From Streptomyces globisporus (GTDB taxonomy: Bacteria > Actinomycetota > Actinomycetes > Streptomycetales > Streptomycetaceae), in the NCBI GenBank assembly GCA_014649555.1, contig BMTG01000001.1:62001-126000 (forward strand): DNA of 64,000 nt, given 5' to 3'. The number at the start of each line of letters is the position of its first letter. Positions within the stretch are counted from its first letter, which is position 1. The notes beneath the pieces are model-generated. The model worked only from the letters and a program-made list of their open reading frames with translations. It had not been told where the DNA came from and did no database searches. Of the stretch, positions 49,413 through 58,842 are shown one piece after another. The translations under genes were made by a program, and so were the position numbers.

Positions 49413-51083
49413 TTACTTGAAGGAGACCTCGGCGAAGTTCTCCTGCGTCAGCGGGGAGACCTTCGGCGGGTTGACGTTTTTCGCGAACGCGATGGCCGGG
49501 GGCGACGAGGAGATCGGCACGCCCGGGACGTACTCGGCGATGGCCTCGTTGGCCTTCTTGTAGGCCTCGGTGCGGCCGGCCGGGTCCGTGATCTTCGAAG
49601 CGGCGTTCACGGCGTCGAAGACCTTCTGGTCCTTGAAGCCCCACTGCTTGTCCGGTCCGGCGAACCAGGTGCCGATGAAGTTGTAGCCGTCGTTGAAGTC
49701 ACCGGTCCAGCCGAGCATGTGCAGGGCGCAGGAGCCGGCCTCGGTGGCGTCCAGGTAGTCCGGGGCCCACTTCATGGCCTTCGGCTTGATGGTGATGCCG
49801 GCCTTCTCCAGGTCGGCCTTCATCAGCTCGAACATGTCCTGCGGGGCAGGCATGTACGGGCGGGTGACCTCGGTCGGGTAGCAGAAGTCGATGGAGAGCT
49901 TCTCCTCACCGGCCTGCTTGAGGAGATCCTTCGCCTTGGCGGTGTCGAACGGGTAGGTCTTCACCTTGTCCGAGAAGCCGGCGACCGTGTCGGGCATGAA
50001 CTGGGTCGCGACCTTGCCGCCCTCGGGCAGCTGGGTGTTGACGAGGTTCTCGCGGTCGATGGCGTGCGTGATCGCCTGACGGACCTCGGGCTTCTTCAGC
50101 GCCGGGTTGGCCGACTGGCTCATGCCGACGTAGAAGATGTTGAAGACGTCACGGGTCGGGACCTCGTAACCCTCCTTCTCCAGCGTCGTCACATCGGCGG
50201 GCGCGACCAGGTCGTAACCGTCGATGTCACCGGCCTGGAGCGCCTGGCGGCGGGTCTCCTCGGTGGAGATGGTGCGGAAGACCAGGTTCTTCACCTTGGC
50301 CTTGGCGCCCCAGTAGTCGTCGAAGCGCGTCAAGGAGACTTCCTTGTTGCCCTTGTTCCACTTGGTGATCTTGTACGGGCCGGTGCCGGCGACCGTACCG
50401 GCCTCCTGGCTGTACTTCGGGTACGTGATCGCGTCGCCCTTGGCGCTCGCGTCCTGCTTCGCGTACTCCTTGAGGGCCTTCGGCGAGTGGATCGCCAGGG
50501 CCTGGAGCGAGAAGCCGCCCGGGAGGTTCGCGGAGGGCTCGTTGACCTCGATGACAGCCGTGTTGTCGTCCTTGGCGGTGCAGGACTTGTAGTTCGGCTT
50601 GGGCGTCTCGGGGTCCTCGTTCTTCGCGAACCCGCCCATGATGGTCTGCCAGTAGTAGGAGACCGCGCTGGACTGGTACGTGCCCTTCCAGTTGAACCAG
50701 TAGTCGTAGTTCGCACAGACCGCGGCGGCGTTGAACGCCTCGCCGTCGTGGAACTTCACGTTCTGGCGCAGGTTGAACGTCCAGACCTTGCCGGCCTCGT
50801 CGCTCGACCACTTCTCGGCGAGACCGCCGACGAGCTTGCTGCCGCCGGGCTCGTGCTCCAGGAGCGCCTCGAAGGCCTGACGGGTGACGCGGAACGTCTC
50901 GCCGTCGCTCGCGAGGGCCGGGTCGAGGGAACCGGGGTCACCGGCTCCGGCGAAGACGAAGGTGTCCTTGTCGCCCCCCTTGGCGTCACCCCCGTCCCGA
51001 TCGCTGGAACAGCCCGTGGCGATCAGACCGACGGCGACCGCCGTCGTGATCGCCCGGACAGCCCGGGACTTGAATATGCGCAT
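49413..51083 (-). CDS. Peptide-binding lipoprotein of the ABC importer
   Basis: 556-aa substrate-binding protein of family 5 (SBP_bac_5). The signal peptide ends GLIATGCSSD, a good lipobox, so the protein is lipid-anchored outside the membrane. The mature part shows the family opening GDPGSLDPALASDGETF and the segment LRQNVKFHDGEAFNAAAV. It captures oligopeptides (or similar compounds) for the permease below. The ATG at 51083 is preferred; the long upstream frame lacks a ribosome site. It is first gene of a five-gene operon. Confidence 0.95.
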   Translation of the reverse strand: MRIFKSRAVRAITTAVAVGLIATGCSSDRDGGDAKGGDKDTFVFAGAGDPGSLDPALASDGETFRVTRQAFEALLEHEPGGSKLVGGLAEKWSSDEAGKVWTFNLRQNVKFHDGEAFNAAAVCANYDYWFNWKGTYQSSAVSYYWQTIMGGFAKNEDPETPKPNYKSCTAKDDNTAVIEVNEPSANLPGGFSLQALAIHSPKALKEYAKQDASAKGDAITYPKYSQEAGTVAGTGPYKITKWNKGNKEVSLTRFDDYWGAKAKVKNLVFRTISTEETRRQALQAGDIDGYDLVAPADVTTLEKEGYEVPTRDVFNIFYVGMSQSANPALKKPEVRQAITHAIDRENLVNTQLPEGGKVATQFMPDTVAGFSDKVKTYPFDTAKAKDLLKQAGEEKLSIDFCYPTEVTRPYMPAPQDMFELMKADLEKAGITIKPKAMKWAPDYLDATEAGSCALHMLGWTGDFNDGYNFIGTWFAGPDKQWGFKDQKVFDAVNAASKITDPAGRTEAYKKANEAIAEYVPGVPISSSPPAIAFAKNVNPPKVSPLTQENFAEVSFK

Positions 51084-51194
51084 GGGTCCACCCCTGGTTC
51101 GCCATGTGGTGAGGTTTGATGGCCGCACACTACAGACGGTGCCTGCCGCAAGAGAACAGTCCGGATAGCGGTGAGACCTAGTCGAGACCCGGAC

Positions 51195-51248
51195 AGTTAA
51201 CAAACCGTCCAGTTCCGGGACATCCTCCCGGGGGAAGTTAACAAGCCG
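51195..51248. repeat. Paired AGTTAACAA elements upstream of the peptide importer
   Basis: AGTTAACAAACCG (51195-51207) and AGTTAACAAGCCG (51236-51248) are near-identical direct repeats 41 bp (about four helical turns) apart, some 110-165 bp upstream of the importer start. Their AT-richness stands out. They are candidate activator or repressor sites. Confidence 0.45.
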
Positions 51249-51293
51249 GACATCGAGGGGTGTTCGACGGAGGGTGACCGAGGGCGGAGTCCT

Positions 51294-51308
51294 CCCCCGC
51301 GACGGGGG
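51294..51308 (-). terminator. Short hairpin downstream of the first SseB gene
   Basis: CCCCCG (51294-51299) pairs with CGGGGG (51303-51308) across a 3-nt loop, 28 bp past the stop at 51336. Confidence 0.45.
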
Positions 51309-51335
51309 TCCTTCGGGCCCGCGGGGCTCTTCGGC

Positions 51336-52124
51336 TCAGCGCGGAAGCGGCGGGTAGCCGTAGCCCGGGGCGGCGGCGGGCGGCGGGCCGGCCGGGGCGT
51401 GGGCCTCGCGGTCGTAGAACGGGCGGGTGTTGGCGCGCAGCCACATGCCGACCGGGTCGTACTCGTCGGAGAGCGCGACGGTGGAGACGGGCAGCCCGTC
51501 GGGGACCGCGCCGACCGACTGGCGCATCATCTCGCGCACCGATTCGACGGCGGCGCGGCCGGTGTCGTAGAGGTCGAGGCCGATCGCGAGGTACGGGACG
51601 CCGACCGCGGGGTGCACCCAGGCGCGGCGCAGGGAGCGGATCGCGGGGGTGCGGTGGGCGTTCTGGGTGAGCAGGGCGTAGAACTGCGGGAGTTCGATGG
51701 CGGGTTCGCTCAGCCGGAGCGGTCCGGCGGGCAGCCGGTCCAGGCCGGTCGCGATACGGCGCAGATCGAGCCAGGGGATACCGACGCCGCCCCCGGGGGC
51801 GTGCGGGTTGAGCCAGATGCCCCAGCGGTCGGGGAACAGGGCGCGGGCGATCTCGCGTCCGGTGACCAGCTCGTGGGCACGGTTCCAGCCACTGGCGGAG
51901 AGCTCCTGGGCGGAGGTGACGCAGGGGGCGTACCCCAGGCCGTCGATCTCCATGTTCCCGTACTGGGCGTCCGGGGAGCCGGCCGTGCCGTGCCAGAGCA
52001 GCATCCAGATCCGGCCCTCGGCGACAGCGGAGAGCAGCTCCTCGTAGGCGTCGTAACGCCCGGGGGTCACCTGGCGGAGCAGCTGCTCCACCTTTCCGGC
52101 CGCCGCGGTGCCTGACGCACTCAC
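51336..52124 (-). CDS. SseB-family protein 1 (enhanced serine sensitivity)
   Basis: 262-aa protein with an N-terminal SseB domain (YEELLSAVAEGRIWMLLWHG, then QYGNMEIDGLGYAPCVTS), the region FPDRWGIWLNPHAPGGGVGIPW, and a C-terminal SseB-C-like part ending DEYDPVGMWLRANTRPFYDRE. The last stretch, ...RPFYRRE-like, recurs in the next gene, so they are paralogues. E. coli SseB alters serine sensitivity; the mechanism is unknown. GTG 52124 is chosen as start on similarity to the paralogue. Pro/Gly/Tyr tail. Confidence 0.82.
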   Translation of the reverse strand: MSASGTAAAGKVEQLLRQVTPGRYDAYEELLSAVAEGRIWMLLWHGTAGSPDAQYGNMEIDGLGYAPCVTSAQELSASGWNRAHELVTGREIARALFPDRWGIWLNPHAPGGGVGIPWLDLRRIATGLDRLPAGPLRLSEPAIELPQFYALLTQNAHRTPAIRSLRRAWVHPAVGVPYLAIGLDLYDTGRAAVESVREMMRQSVGAVPDGLPVSTVALSDEYDPVGMWLRANTRPFYDREAHAPAGPPPAAAPGYGYPPLPR

Positions 52125-52144
52125 CCTGGGTCCCGCCCCTCGTC

Positions 52145-52166
52145 GATCCGTCGCAGATCCGTCGCA
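52145..52166. repeat. 11-bp tandem duplication ahead of SseB gene 1
   Basis: GATCCGTCGCA occurs twice head-to-tail, 21-42 bp before the GTG start on the minus strand. It may be a protein site or a recent slippage duplication. Confidence 0.5.
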
Positions 52167-52175
52167 TTCACGCCA

Positions 52176-52199
52176 TCGCTCCCGGGCACACGGGAGCGA
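52176..52199 (-). terminator. Terminator between the two SseB genes
   Basis: Perfect 9-bp stem (52176-52184 with 52191-52199), 6-nt loop, in the 188-bp gap. It suggests the two SseB genes are not simply one transcript. Confidence 0.65.
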
Positions 52200-52312
52200 C
52201 CACGCCATCAAACCAGCTTATGCGCCACTTCAGGGACCGACTTGACGCCACGGTCCCGCGGCGCCCGGTCCCGGGAGCCTCACCGGCCCTCGCGCCGGTG
52301 CATCGGTGGCCC

Positions 52313-53083
52313 TCAGTGCCCCTCGCGGCGGTAGAACGGGCGTACCTTCTCCCGCATCCAGTCGCCCACGAGGTCCTGGGCCACATCGAGCAGGACCAGG
52401 TTGACCGGCCACGGCACCTGGACCCGGCCGAGCGCACGGCCGATGGCGTCCATGGGGGCGCTCTGCCCGGCTCCGTCCCAGGTGGCGAACTCGACGCCGA
52501 CGAAGAGGACCGGGTCGCCGCCCTCGATGCTGGCCAGTGCCCGGCGGGCGGTGCTCACGACCCCGGTGGCCTCGAACTCCTCGGACACGGCGGTGAGGAA
52601 GTCGACCGGGTCGTGCTGCCAGTCCGGCTCGAACAGCCGGACCCGGCCGCCGGTGGCGGGCCCGTCCAGAGCGGTGCGGCCCGCCCGGCAGAGCTCGGCG
52701 ACGGCGGGGGGCGGCAGCGGTATGCCGACGGCGCCGCCCGGGTTCACGGCGATTCCGACCTGCGGGGGCAGGCCCCGGGCGAAGTCGCGGGCGGGCGCGA
52801 CGGTGAAGGACATATGGCTGCCGACGCAGCTGAGGAACTGGGCCTCGGAGCTGAAGACCGGGACGAAGGCGGCGCCGTCGATCTCCATCATCGGCAGGTC
52901 GAGGTCCGCGCTCGCGGGGGTGCCGCCGTTCGGCAGGGGCACCCAGACGGAGCTGCGGCCGAGCACCTCGACGAGGCGGCCGCCCGCGTCAGGGACGCCG
53001 AGCGAGGCCGTCAGCACCTCTTCGAGCTCGTTGGCGGGCCACCCCTGCTGGGGGTGGGCCGGTGCGGGTGCCGGAATGTCCAC
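52313..53083 (-). CDS. SseB-family protein 2
   Basis: 256-aa paralogue of the preceding protein. The N-domain shows ASLGVPDAGGRLVEVLGRSSVWVPL and MMEIDGAAFVPVFSSEAQ; the middle has GIAVNPGGAVGIPLPPPAV, parallel to the first copy. It ends DWMREKVRPFYRREGH. Start is uncertain: GTG 53083 with AGAGAGGG 10 nt upstream, or TTG 53104. Cytoplasmic, no signal peptide. It lies 89 bp downstream of the P-loop kinase gene. Confidence 0.82.
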   Translation of the reverse strand: MDIPAPAPAHPQQGWPANELEEVLTASLGVPDAGGRLVEVLGRSSVWVPLPNGGTPASADLDLPMMEIDGAAFVPVFSSEAQFLSCVGSHMSFTVAPARDFARGLPPQVGIAVNPGGAVGIPLPPPAVAELCRAGRTALDGPATGGRVRLFEPDWQHDPVDFLTAVSEEFEATGVVSTARRALASIEGGDPVLFVGVEFATWDGAGQSAPMDAIGRALGRVQVPWPVNLVLLDVAQDLVGDWMREKVRPFYRREGH

Positions 53084-53172
53084 TGGCTCTGTGCCCTCTC
53101 TCAACCGCCCGGGCCGCGCCGCGGCGGCCCTCTGCTCCGGCCAGCACCCTAACCGCAGCGGGCGGTGGAAGC

Positions 53173-53844
53173 TCAGGCGTCCGTGAAGGAGATCCGGCCG
53201 AGCGCCCCCGCGGCCTCCCGGTCGAGCAGCACCGCGGAGGTGCAGCCGGCGGGCAGCAGACCCTGTTCGGTGTCGCGGAGCAGCCGGGCCACCGCGTGCC
53301 GGTGGCGGGCGAAGGCGTAGCCGGAGACCCCGCGCCCCCGCTCGCGCTGCCCCTGCCGGGCCACCTCGGGCGTCACGTCGAGCAGGATCAGATGGAAGGT
53401 GCGGCCCCGGGCCACCGCGTGCCGGGCGAGCCAGCGGCGTACCCAGGTCTGGGTACCGCAGTCGTGCACGACGACGGATTCGCCGGAACGCAGGGCCTTG
53501 CGGAGGCCCAGGTAGTGCGCGGCGCGGACGACGGGCCGGTAGAGGGCGTAGGGCAGTAATCCGGGCACGGCGGCGGCCCAGCTGTCACGGGTGTTCTGGG
53601 AGTCGATGGCGCGCCCCTGCACGGCCCGCCGGATCAGGGTGGACTTGCCGCTGCCGGGGAGCCCGGAGACCACGACGATGTCACCGGCGGTGAGATCGAG
53701 GCTGTACGGACCGCCGGTGCGCCCGCGCAGGTCTCGTACCACCGGCGCACGGGTTTCCAGCAGCTCCCGCACGGGAGCGCTGCGCCGGGCGGGCACCGCG
53801 CCGTGCGCGACCCCCGCGGCCGGTACCGACCGCTGCAACGTCAT
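53173..53844 (-). CDS. P-loop ATPase/kinase
   Basis: 223-aa nucleotide-binding protein of the zeta-toxin/AAA_33-like kinase type. Walker A is GLPGSGKST (about residue 65). A later HDCGTQTW and the segment LILLDVTPEVARQGQRERGRG (a lid-like Arg cluster) fit small-molecule or RNA kinases. Of two ATGs, 53844 is better because AGGGGG lies 6 nt upstream; 53850 would overlap the ribosome site. Substrate unknown. A good housekeeping-type promoter lies upstream. Confidence 0.82.
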   Translation of the reverse strand: MTLQRSVPAAGVAHGAVPARRSAPVRELLETRAPVVRDLRGRTGGPYSLDLTAGDIVVVSGLPGSGKSTLIRRAVQGRAIDSQNTRDSWAAAVPGLLPYALYRPVVRAAHYLGLRKALRSGESVVVHDCGTQTWVRRWLARHAVARGRTFHLILLDVTPEVARQGQRERGRGVSGYAFARHRHAVARLLRDTEQGLLPAGCTSAVLLDREAAGALGRISFTDA

Positions 53845-53885
53845 CGCCATCCCCCTGCTGTCGGGTCTCGCCCATCTGCTTCTGA

Positions 53886-53913
53886 AGTGTAAAGAAAAGG
53901 CAATGCGGCACAA
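53886..53913 (-). promoter_or_regulatory. Sigma-HrdB-like promoter of the kinase gene
   Basis: On the minus strand TTGTGC (53908-53913), a 16-bp spacer and TACACT (53886-53891), in a locally AT-rich stretch. Transcription would begin near 53879, leaving a 35-nt leader with an AGGGGG ribosome site. Confidence 0.5.
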
Positions 53914-54053
53914 CCGACATCGGGACCGCCGCCCGGATCATGCCCCGATCGCGGGGCTTCACGTCCCCGGGGAACGGAGTGGAGACCGGACCCCCCACTC
54001 CCGCCCGATGCATGCGATGATGACCCCGCCAACTGCATACCGGCCGTTCGAAT

Positions 54054-54283
54054 CCGCGCGGGAGAGTTCCGGCCACAGTGTGAGCCGGGCGCCGAAGGAG
54101 CAAGATCCTCCCTTGAATCTCTCAGGCCCCGTACCGCGTGGATGAGGCAGATCTGAAAAGCGAGTCGCCCCGCGACTCCACCCAAGGTGCAAGCCGAGCC
54201 CCCTGAACAGGGGCGCCCTCAAGGGGCATACCCCGCCAGGGGCTATCGGCGAACCTCTCAGGTTCCGATGACAGATGGGGAGG
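54054..54283 (+). promoter_or_regulatory. Tandem glycine riboswitch of gcvT
   Basis: Two consecutive glycine aptamers precede gcvT. The first (about 54054-54155) shows GGAGAGTTCC, the core GCCGAAGGAGCAA and the closing AATCTCTCAGGC. The second (about 54160-54283) shows AAGGTGCAAGCC, CCTCTCAGGTTCCGATGACA and the final GGGGAGG. High glycine is expected to turn on the downstream cleavage genes. In the second core CACCCAAGG replaces the usual CACCGAAGG, and its third arm is longer than usual. The expression platform is not obvious; the 3' end may mask the ribosome site. Confidence 0.92.
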
Positions 54284-54323
54284 ATTTTCCGTCCTGACGT
54301 CGTCATGCCCTGGAGCCATGCCC

Positions 54324-55439
54324 ATGAGCACTGCCCCCCGTCTCACCGCCCTCGACGCGCTGCACCGCTCGCTCGGCGCCACCATGACCGACTTCGCTGG
54401 CTGGGACATGCCCCTGCGGTACGCCAGCGAGCGCGACGAGCACCACGCCGTACGCACCCGGGCCGGCCTCTTCGACCTCTCCCACATGGGCGAGATCACC
54501 GTCACCGGGCCCGAGGCCGCCGCCTTCCTGAGCTACGCGCTGGTCGGCAACATCGCCACCGTCGGCAACGGCCGGGCCCGCTACACGATGATCGTCCAGG
54601 AGGACGGCGGGATCGTCGACGACCTGATCGTCTACCGCCTGGGCGAGACCGAGTACATGGTGGTCGCCAACGCGGGCAACGCGCAGATCGTGCTGGACGC
54701 GCTGACCGGGCGCGTCGGCGGCTTCGACGCCGAGGTGCGCGACGACCGGGACGCGTACGCGCTGCTCGCGGTCCAGGGCCCCGAGTCCCCCGCGATCATG
54801 AAGGCCGTCACCGACGCCGACCTGGACGGGCTGAAGTACTACGCGGGCCTGCCGGGCACGGTCGCCGGGGTCCCCGCGCTCATCGCCCGTACCGGCTACA
54901 CCGGCGAGGACGGCTTCGAGCTGTTCGTGGCGCCCGAGCACGCCGAGCAGCTGTGGCGGGCGCTGACCGAGGCCGGCGCGCCGCACGGCCTGATCCCGTG
55001 CGGGCTCTCCTGCCGGGACACGCTGCGCCTGGAGGCGGGCATGCCGCTGTACGGGCACGAGCTGACGACCGCGCTGACCCCGTTCGACGCGGGCCTCGGC
55101 CGGGTCGTGAAGTTCGAGAAGGAGGGCGACTTCGTCGGCCGCGAGGCGCTGCGGGCCGCCGCCGAGCGCGCCGAGACCGCCCCGCCGCGCAAGCTGGTCG
55201 GCCTGATCGCCGAGGGCCGCCGGGTCCCGCGCGCCGGTTTCCCGGTCGTCGCGGACAGCAAGGTGATCGGCGAGGTCACCTCCGGCGCCCCCTCCCCCAC
55301 CCTGGGCAAGCCGATCGCCATGGCGTACGTGGACGCGGCCTTCGCCGCCCCGGGCACCGAGGGCGTGGGCGTGGACGTCCGGGGCACGCACGAGCCGTAC
55401 GAGGTCGTCGCGCTGCCGTTCTACAAGCGCCAGAAGTGA
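54324..55439 (+). CDS. gcvT: Glycine cleavage system T protein (aminomethyltransferase)
   Basis: 371-aa tetrahydrofolate-dependent aminomethyltransferase, which releases ammonia and makes methylene-tetrahydrofolate from the lipoyl-bound intermediate. It shows GWDMPLRYASERDEHHAVR at the N-terminus, the folate-site segments ARYTMIVQEDGGIVDD and GYTGEDGFELF, and CGLSCRDTLRLEAGMPLYG. ATG 54324 is preferred to 54318, since GGAG is 8 nt before the former. It follows the glycine riboswitch; gcvP is not in this window. Confidence 0.97.
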   Translation: MSTAPRLTALDALHRSLGATMTDFAGWDMPLRYASERDEHHAVRTRAGLFDLSHMGEITVTGPEAAAFLSYALVGNIATVGNGRARYTMIVQEDGGIVDDLIVYRLGETEYMVVANAGNAQIVLDALTGRVGGFDAEVRDDRDAYALLAVQGPESPAIMKAVTDADLDGLKYYAGLPGTVAGVPALIARTGYTGEDGFELFVAPEHAEQLWRALTEAGAPHGLIPCGLSCRDTLRLEAGMPLYGHELTTALTPFDAGLGRVVKFEKEGDFVGREALRAAAERAETAPPRKLVGLIAEGRRVPRAGFPVVADSKVIGEVTSGAPSPTLGKPIAMAYVDAAFAAPGTEGVGVDVRGTHEPYEVVALPFYKRQK

Positions 55440-55561
55440 TATTCCGGAACAACCCGGACCCTCATATCAGCGTGCAGGCGTCACGGAAGTGACGTACCTC
55501 CGTCTCACACCGCAAGACCACCGTTCATCAGCACTCCCCCGCGTACAGGAGAATTCAGGTC

Positions 55562-55939
55562 ATGAGCAACCCCCAGCAGCTGCGGTACAGCAAGGAGCAC
55601 GAGTGGCTGTCGGCCCTCGAGGACGGCGTGGCCACCATCGGCATCACGGAGTACGCGGCCAACGCGCTCGGTGACGTCGTCTACGCCCAGCTCCCGGAGG
55701 TCGGTGACACGGTGACCGCGGGCGAGACCTGCGGCGAACTGGAGTCGACCAAGTCCGTCAGCGATCTGTACTCGCCGGTGACCGGTGAGGTGACGGCGGC
55801 CAACCAGGACGTCGTGGACGACCCCTCGCTGGTGAACTCCGCTCCCTTCGAGGGCGGCTGGCTGTTCAAGGTGCGCGTCGCGGAGGAGCCGGCCGATCTG
55901 CTCTCCGCCGACGAGTACACCGCGTTCTCCGGCAACTGA
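55562..55939 (+). CDS. gcvH: Glycine cleavage system H protein
   Basis: 125-aa lipoyl carrier that shuttles the aminomethyl group. It opens YSKEHEWL and has the lipoyl Lys in [15 protein letters not shown] (about residue 65), flanked by the usual Glu and Ser-Val. AGGAGA lies 9 nt before the ATG. The 122-bp gap after gcvT contains only an imperfect hairpin (about 55483-55503). Confidence 0.97.
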
Positions 55940-55958
55940 GACCTTAAGGGACCCCCTG

Positions 55959-57218
55959 ATGTCGCTTCTGAACTCCTCCCTCCACGAGCTGGACCCGGAC
56001 GTCGCCGCCGCCGTCGACGCCGAGCTCCACCGTCAGCAGTCCACCCTCGAAATGATCGCCTCGGAGAACTTCGCTCCGGTCGCCGTCATGGAGGCGCAGG
56101 GCTCCGTCCTCACCAACAAGTACGCCGAGGGCTACCCCGGCCGCCGCTACTACGGCGGCTGTGAGCACGTCGACGTCGTCGAGCAGATCGCGATCGACCG
56201 GATCAAGGCCCTGTTCGGCGCCGAGGCCGCGAACGTGCAGCCGCACTCCGGTGCGCAGGCGAACGCGGCCGCGATGTTCGCGCTGCTGAAGCCGGGCGAC
56301 ACGATCATGGGCCTGAACCTGGCCCACGGCGGTCACCTGACCCACGGCATGAAGATCAACTTCTCCGGCAAGCTCTACAACGTGGTCCCGTACCACGTCG
56401 ACGAGACCGGTGTCGTGGACATGGAGGAGGTCGAGCGCCTCGCCAAGGAGTCCCAGCCGAAGCTGATCGTGGCCGGCTGGTCCGCCTACCCGCGCCAGCT
56501 GGACTTCGCCGCCTTCCGCCGGATCGCGGACGAGGTCGGCGCGTACCTGATGGTCGACATGGCGCACTTCGCGGGTCTGGTCGCGGCCGGGCTGCACCCC
56601 AACCCGGTGCCGCACGCCCACGTCGTCACCACCACCACGCACAAGACCCTCGGCGGTCCGCGCGGTGGCGTGATCCTCTCCACCCAGGAGCTCGCCAAGA
56701 AGATCAACTCGGCGGTCTTCCCGGGTCAGCAGGGCGGTCCGCTGGAGCACGTGATCGCGGCGAAGGCGGTCTCGTTCAAGGTCGCGGCGGGCGAGGAGTT
56801 CAAGGAGCGCCAGCAGCGCACCCTGGACGGCGCCCGGATCCTGGCCGAGCGCCTGGTCCAGCCGGACGTCACCGAGGTGGGCGTCTCCGTCCTCTCCGGC
56901 GGCACCGACGTGCACCTCGTCCTGGTCGACCTGCGCAACTCCGCGCTGGACGGCCAGCAGGCCGAGGACCGGCTCCACGAGCTGGGCATCACGGTCAACC
57001 GGAACGCCATCCCGAACGACCCGCGCCCCCCGATGGTCACCTCGGGCCTGCGGATCGGCACCCCGGCGCTGGCCACCCGCGGCTTCGGCGCCGAGGACTT
57101 CACGGAGGTCGCGGAGATCATCGCGGCCGCCCTCAAGCCGTCGTACGACGCGGACGACCTCAAGGCCCGCGTCGCCGCGCTGGCCGAGAAGTTCCCGCTG
57201 TACCCCGGCCTGAAGTAG
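55959..57218 (+). CDS. glyA: Serine hydroxymethyltransferase
   Basis: 419-aa PLP enzyme that interconverts serine and glycine with tetrahydrofolate. The PLP Lys is in [16 protein letters not shown]. Further landmarks are the N-terminal [18 protein letters not shown] and [12 protein letters not shown]. It is 19 bp after gcvH, so co-transcribed and presumably under the same glycine riboswitch. Together with gcvTH it links glycine breakdown to serine formation. Confidence 0.97.
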   Translation: MSLLNSSLHELDPDVAAAVDAELHRQQSTLEMIASENFAPVAVMEAQGSVLTNKYAEGYPGRRYYGGCEHVDVVEQIAIDRIKALFGAEAANVQPHSGAQANAAAMFALLKPGDTIMGLNLAHGGHLTHGMKINFSGKLYNVVPYHVDETGVVDMEEVERLAKESQPKLIVAGWSAYPRQLDFAAFRRIADEVGAYLMVDMAHFAGLVAAGLHPNPVPHAHVVTTTTHKTLGGPRGGVILSTQELAKKINSAVFPGQQGGPLEHVIAAKAVSFKVAAGEEFKERQQRTLDGARILAERLVQPDVTEVGVSVLSGGTDVHLVLVDLRNSALDGQQAEDRLHELGITVNRNAIPNDPRPPMVTSGLRIGTPALATRGFGAEDFTEVAEIIAAALKPSYDADDLKARVAALAEKFPLYPGLK

Positions 57219-57247
57219 CACCTGGCCTGCGGTTCCGCGCATCCGGA

Positions 57248-57290
57248 CGGGGCACCGCGCACACTGGAGAAAAGTGAGCGCGGTGCCCCG
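57248..57290 (+). terminator. Terminator after glyA
   Basis: Perfect 13-bp stem (57248-57260 with 57278-57290) with a further CACT/AGTG pairing inside a 17-nt loop. It separates glyA from sdaA. Confidence 0.85.
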
Positions 57291-57389
57291 TTCCTTGCCC
57301 CCGACCGTCCTTCTCATCCCGCTTGCCCCGCTTGTCCCGCACCACCCAGGCAGACAACGGCGTCTTCCCACCCCCCAAGGAGTCCTCCC

Positions 57390-58775
57390 GTGGCCATCTC
57401 GGTCTTCGACCTCTTCTCGGTCGGTATCGGCCCCTCCAGCTCCCACACGGTGGGACCGATGCGCGCCGCCCGGATGTTCGCGCGCCGCCTGAAGAACGAG
57501 GGCCTGCTCGCGCACACCGCCTCGATACGGGCCGAGCTGTACGGCTCCCTCGGCGCGACCGGACACGGGCACGGGACGCCCAAGGCGGTCCTGCTCGGTC
57601 TGGAGGGCGAGTCGCCGCAGACGGTGGACGTGGAGAGCGCCGACACCCGCGTGGAGGAGATCCGCTCCACCGGCCGGATCAACCTGCTGGGCATGCACGA
57701 GATCCCGTTCGCCTTCGACGACGACCTGGTCCTGCACCGCCGCAAGGCGCTCCCGTACCACGCGAACGGCATGACGATCTTCGCGTACGACGCCGAGGGC
57801 GCCCCGGTCCTGGAGAAGACGTACTACTCGGTCGGCGGCGGCTTCGTCGTCGACGAGGACGCGGTGGCCGGGGAGAACCCGATCGTCCCGGACGACACGG
57901 TCCTCAAACACCCCTTCCGCACCGGCGACGAACTGCTGCGGCTCTCCCGCGAGACCGGCCTGTCCATCTCCTCGATGATGCTGGAGAACGAGCTGGCCTG
58001 GCGCACCGAGGCGGAGATCCGCTCCGGTCTGCTGGACATCTGGCGCGTCATGCAGGCCTGCGTCTCGCGCGGTATGTCCCGCGAGGGCATCCTCCCCGGC
58101 GGCCTCAAGGTCCGCCGCCGCGCCGCGAACACGGCCCGCCAGCTGCGCGCCGAGGGCGACCCGCAGGCCCACGCGATGGAGTGGATCACCCTCTACGCGA
58201 TGGCGGTCAACGAGGAGAACGCGGCGGGCGGCCGCGTCGTCACCGCCCCCACGAACGGCGCGGCGGGCATCATCCCGGCCGTCCTGCACTACTACATGAA
58301 CTTCGCGTCCCACGGCTGCACCGAGGCGGAGAAGGAGGACAGCGTCGTCCGCTTCCTCCTCGCGGCGGGCGCGATCGGCCTGCTCTTCAAGGAGAACGCC
58401 TCGATCTCCGGCGCCGAGGTCGGCTGCCAGGGCGAGGTCGGCTCGGCCTGCTCGATGGCGGCCGGCGCCCTGGCCGAGGTCCTCGGCGGCTCCCCCGAGC
58501 AGGTGGAGAACGCCGCCGAGATCGGCATGGAACACAACCTGGGCCTGACCTGCGACCCGGTCGGCGGCCTCGTCCAGATCCCCTGCATCGAGCGCAACGG
58601 CATGGCGGCGGTGAAGGCGGTCACGGCGGCGCGGATGGCGCTGCGGGGCGACGGCAGCCACAAGGTCTCCCTCGACAAGGTCATCAAGACCATGAAGGAG
58701 ACCGGGGCCGACATGAGCGTCAAGTACAAGGAGACGGCGCGGGGCGGGCTCGCGGTCAACATCATCGAGTGCTGA
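57390..58775 (+). CDS. sdaA: L-serine ammonia-lyase (iron-sulfur type)
   Basis: 461-aa single-chain L-serine deaminase making pyruvate and ammonia. The N-terminal beta domain contains [18 protein letters not shown]. The alpha domain has the cysteines of [26 protein letters not shown] and [14 protein letters not shown] that hold the labile [4Fe-4S] cluster. GTG 57390 has AGGAG 7 nt upstream. It completes a glycine-serine-pyruvate route with the genes before it, though a terminator lies between. Confidence 0.96.
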   Translation: MAISVFDLFSVGIGPSSSHTVGPMRAARMFARRLKNEGLLAHTASIRAELYGSLGATGHGHGTPKAVLLGLEGESPQTVDVESADTRVEEIRSTGRINLLGMHEIPFAFDDDLVLHRRKALPYHANGMTIFAYDAEGAPVLEKTYYSVGGGFVVDEDAVAGENPIVPDDTVLKHPFRTGDELLRLSRETGLSISSMMLENELAWRTEAEIRSGLLDIWRVMQACVSRGMSREGILPGGLKVRRRAANTARQLRAEGDPQAHAMEWITLYAMAVNEENAAGGRVVTAPTNGAAGIIPAVLHYYMNFASHGCTEAEKEDSVVRFLLAAGAIGLLFKENASISGAEVGCQGEVGSACSMAAGALAEVLGGSPEQVENAAEIGMEHNLGLTCDPVGGLVQIPCIERNGMAAVKAVTAARMALRGDGSHKVSLDKVIKTMKETGADMSVKYKETARGGLAVNIIEC

Positions 58776-58842
58776 GGATATGGGACCTGACCAGTGCGTT
58801 TATATCTTTCAGCGCTGTCAGGGCCTCCCTGCCTGTACGGCG

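Noticed and set aside
55489-55674. 61-aa frame across the gcvT-gcvH gap
   Set aside because: It overlaps gcvH out of frame and has no ribosome site.
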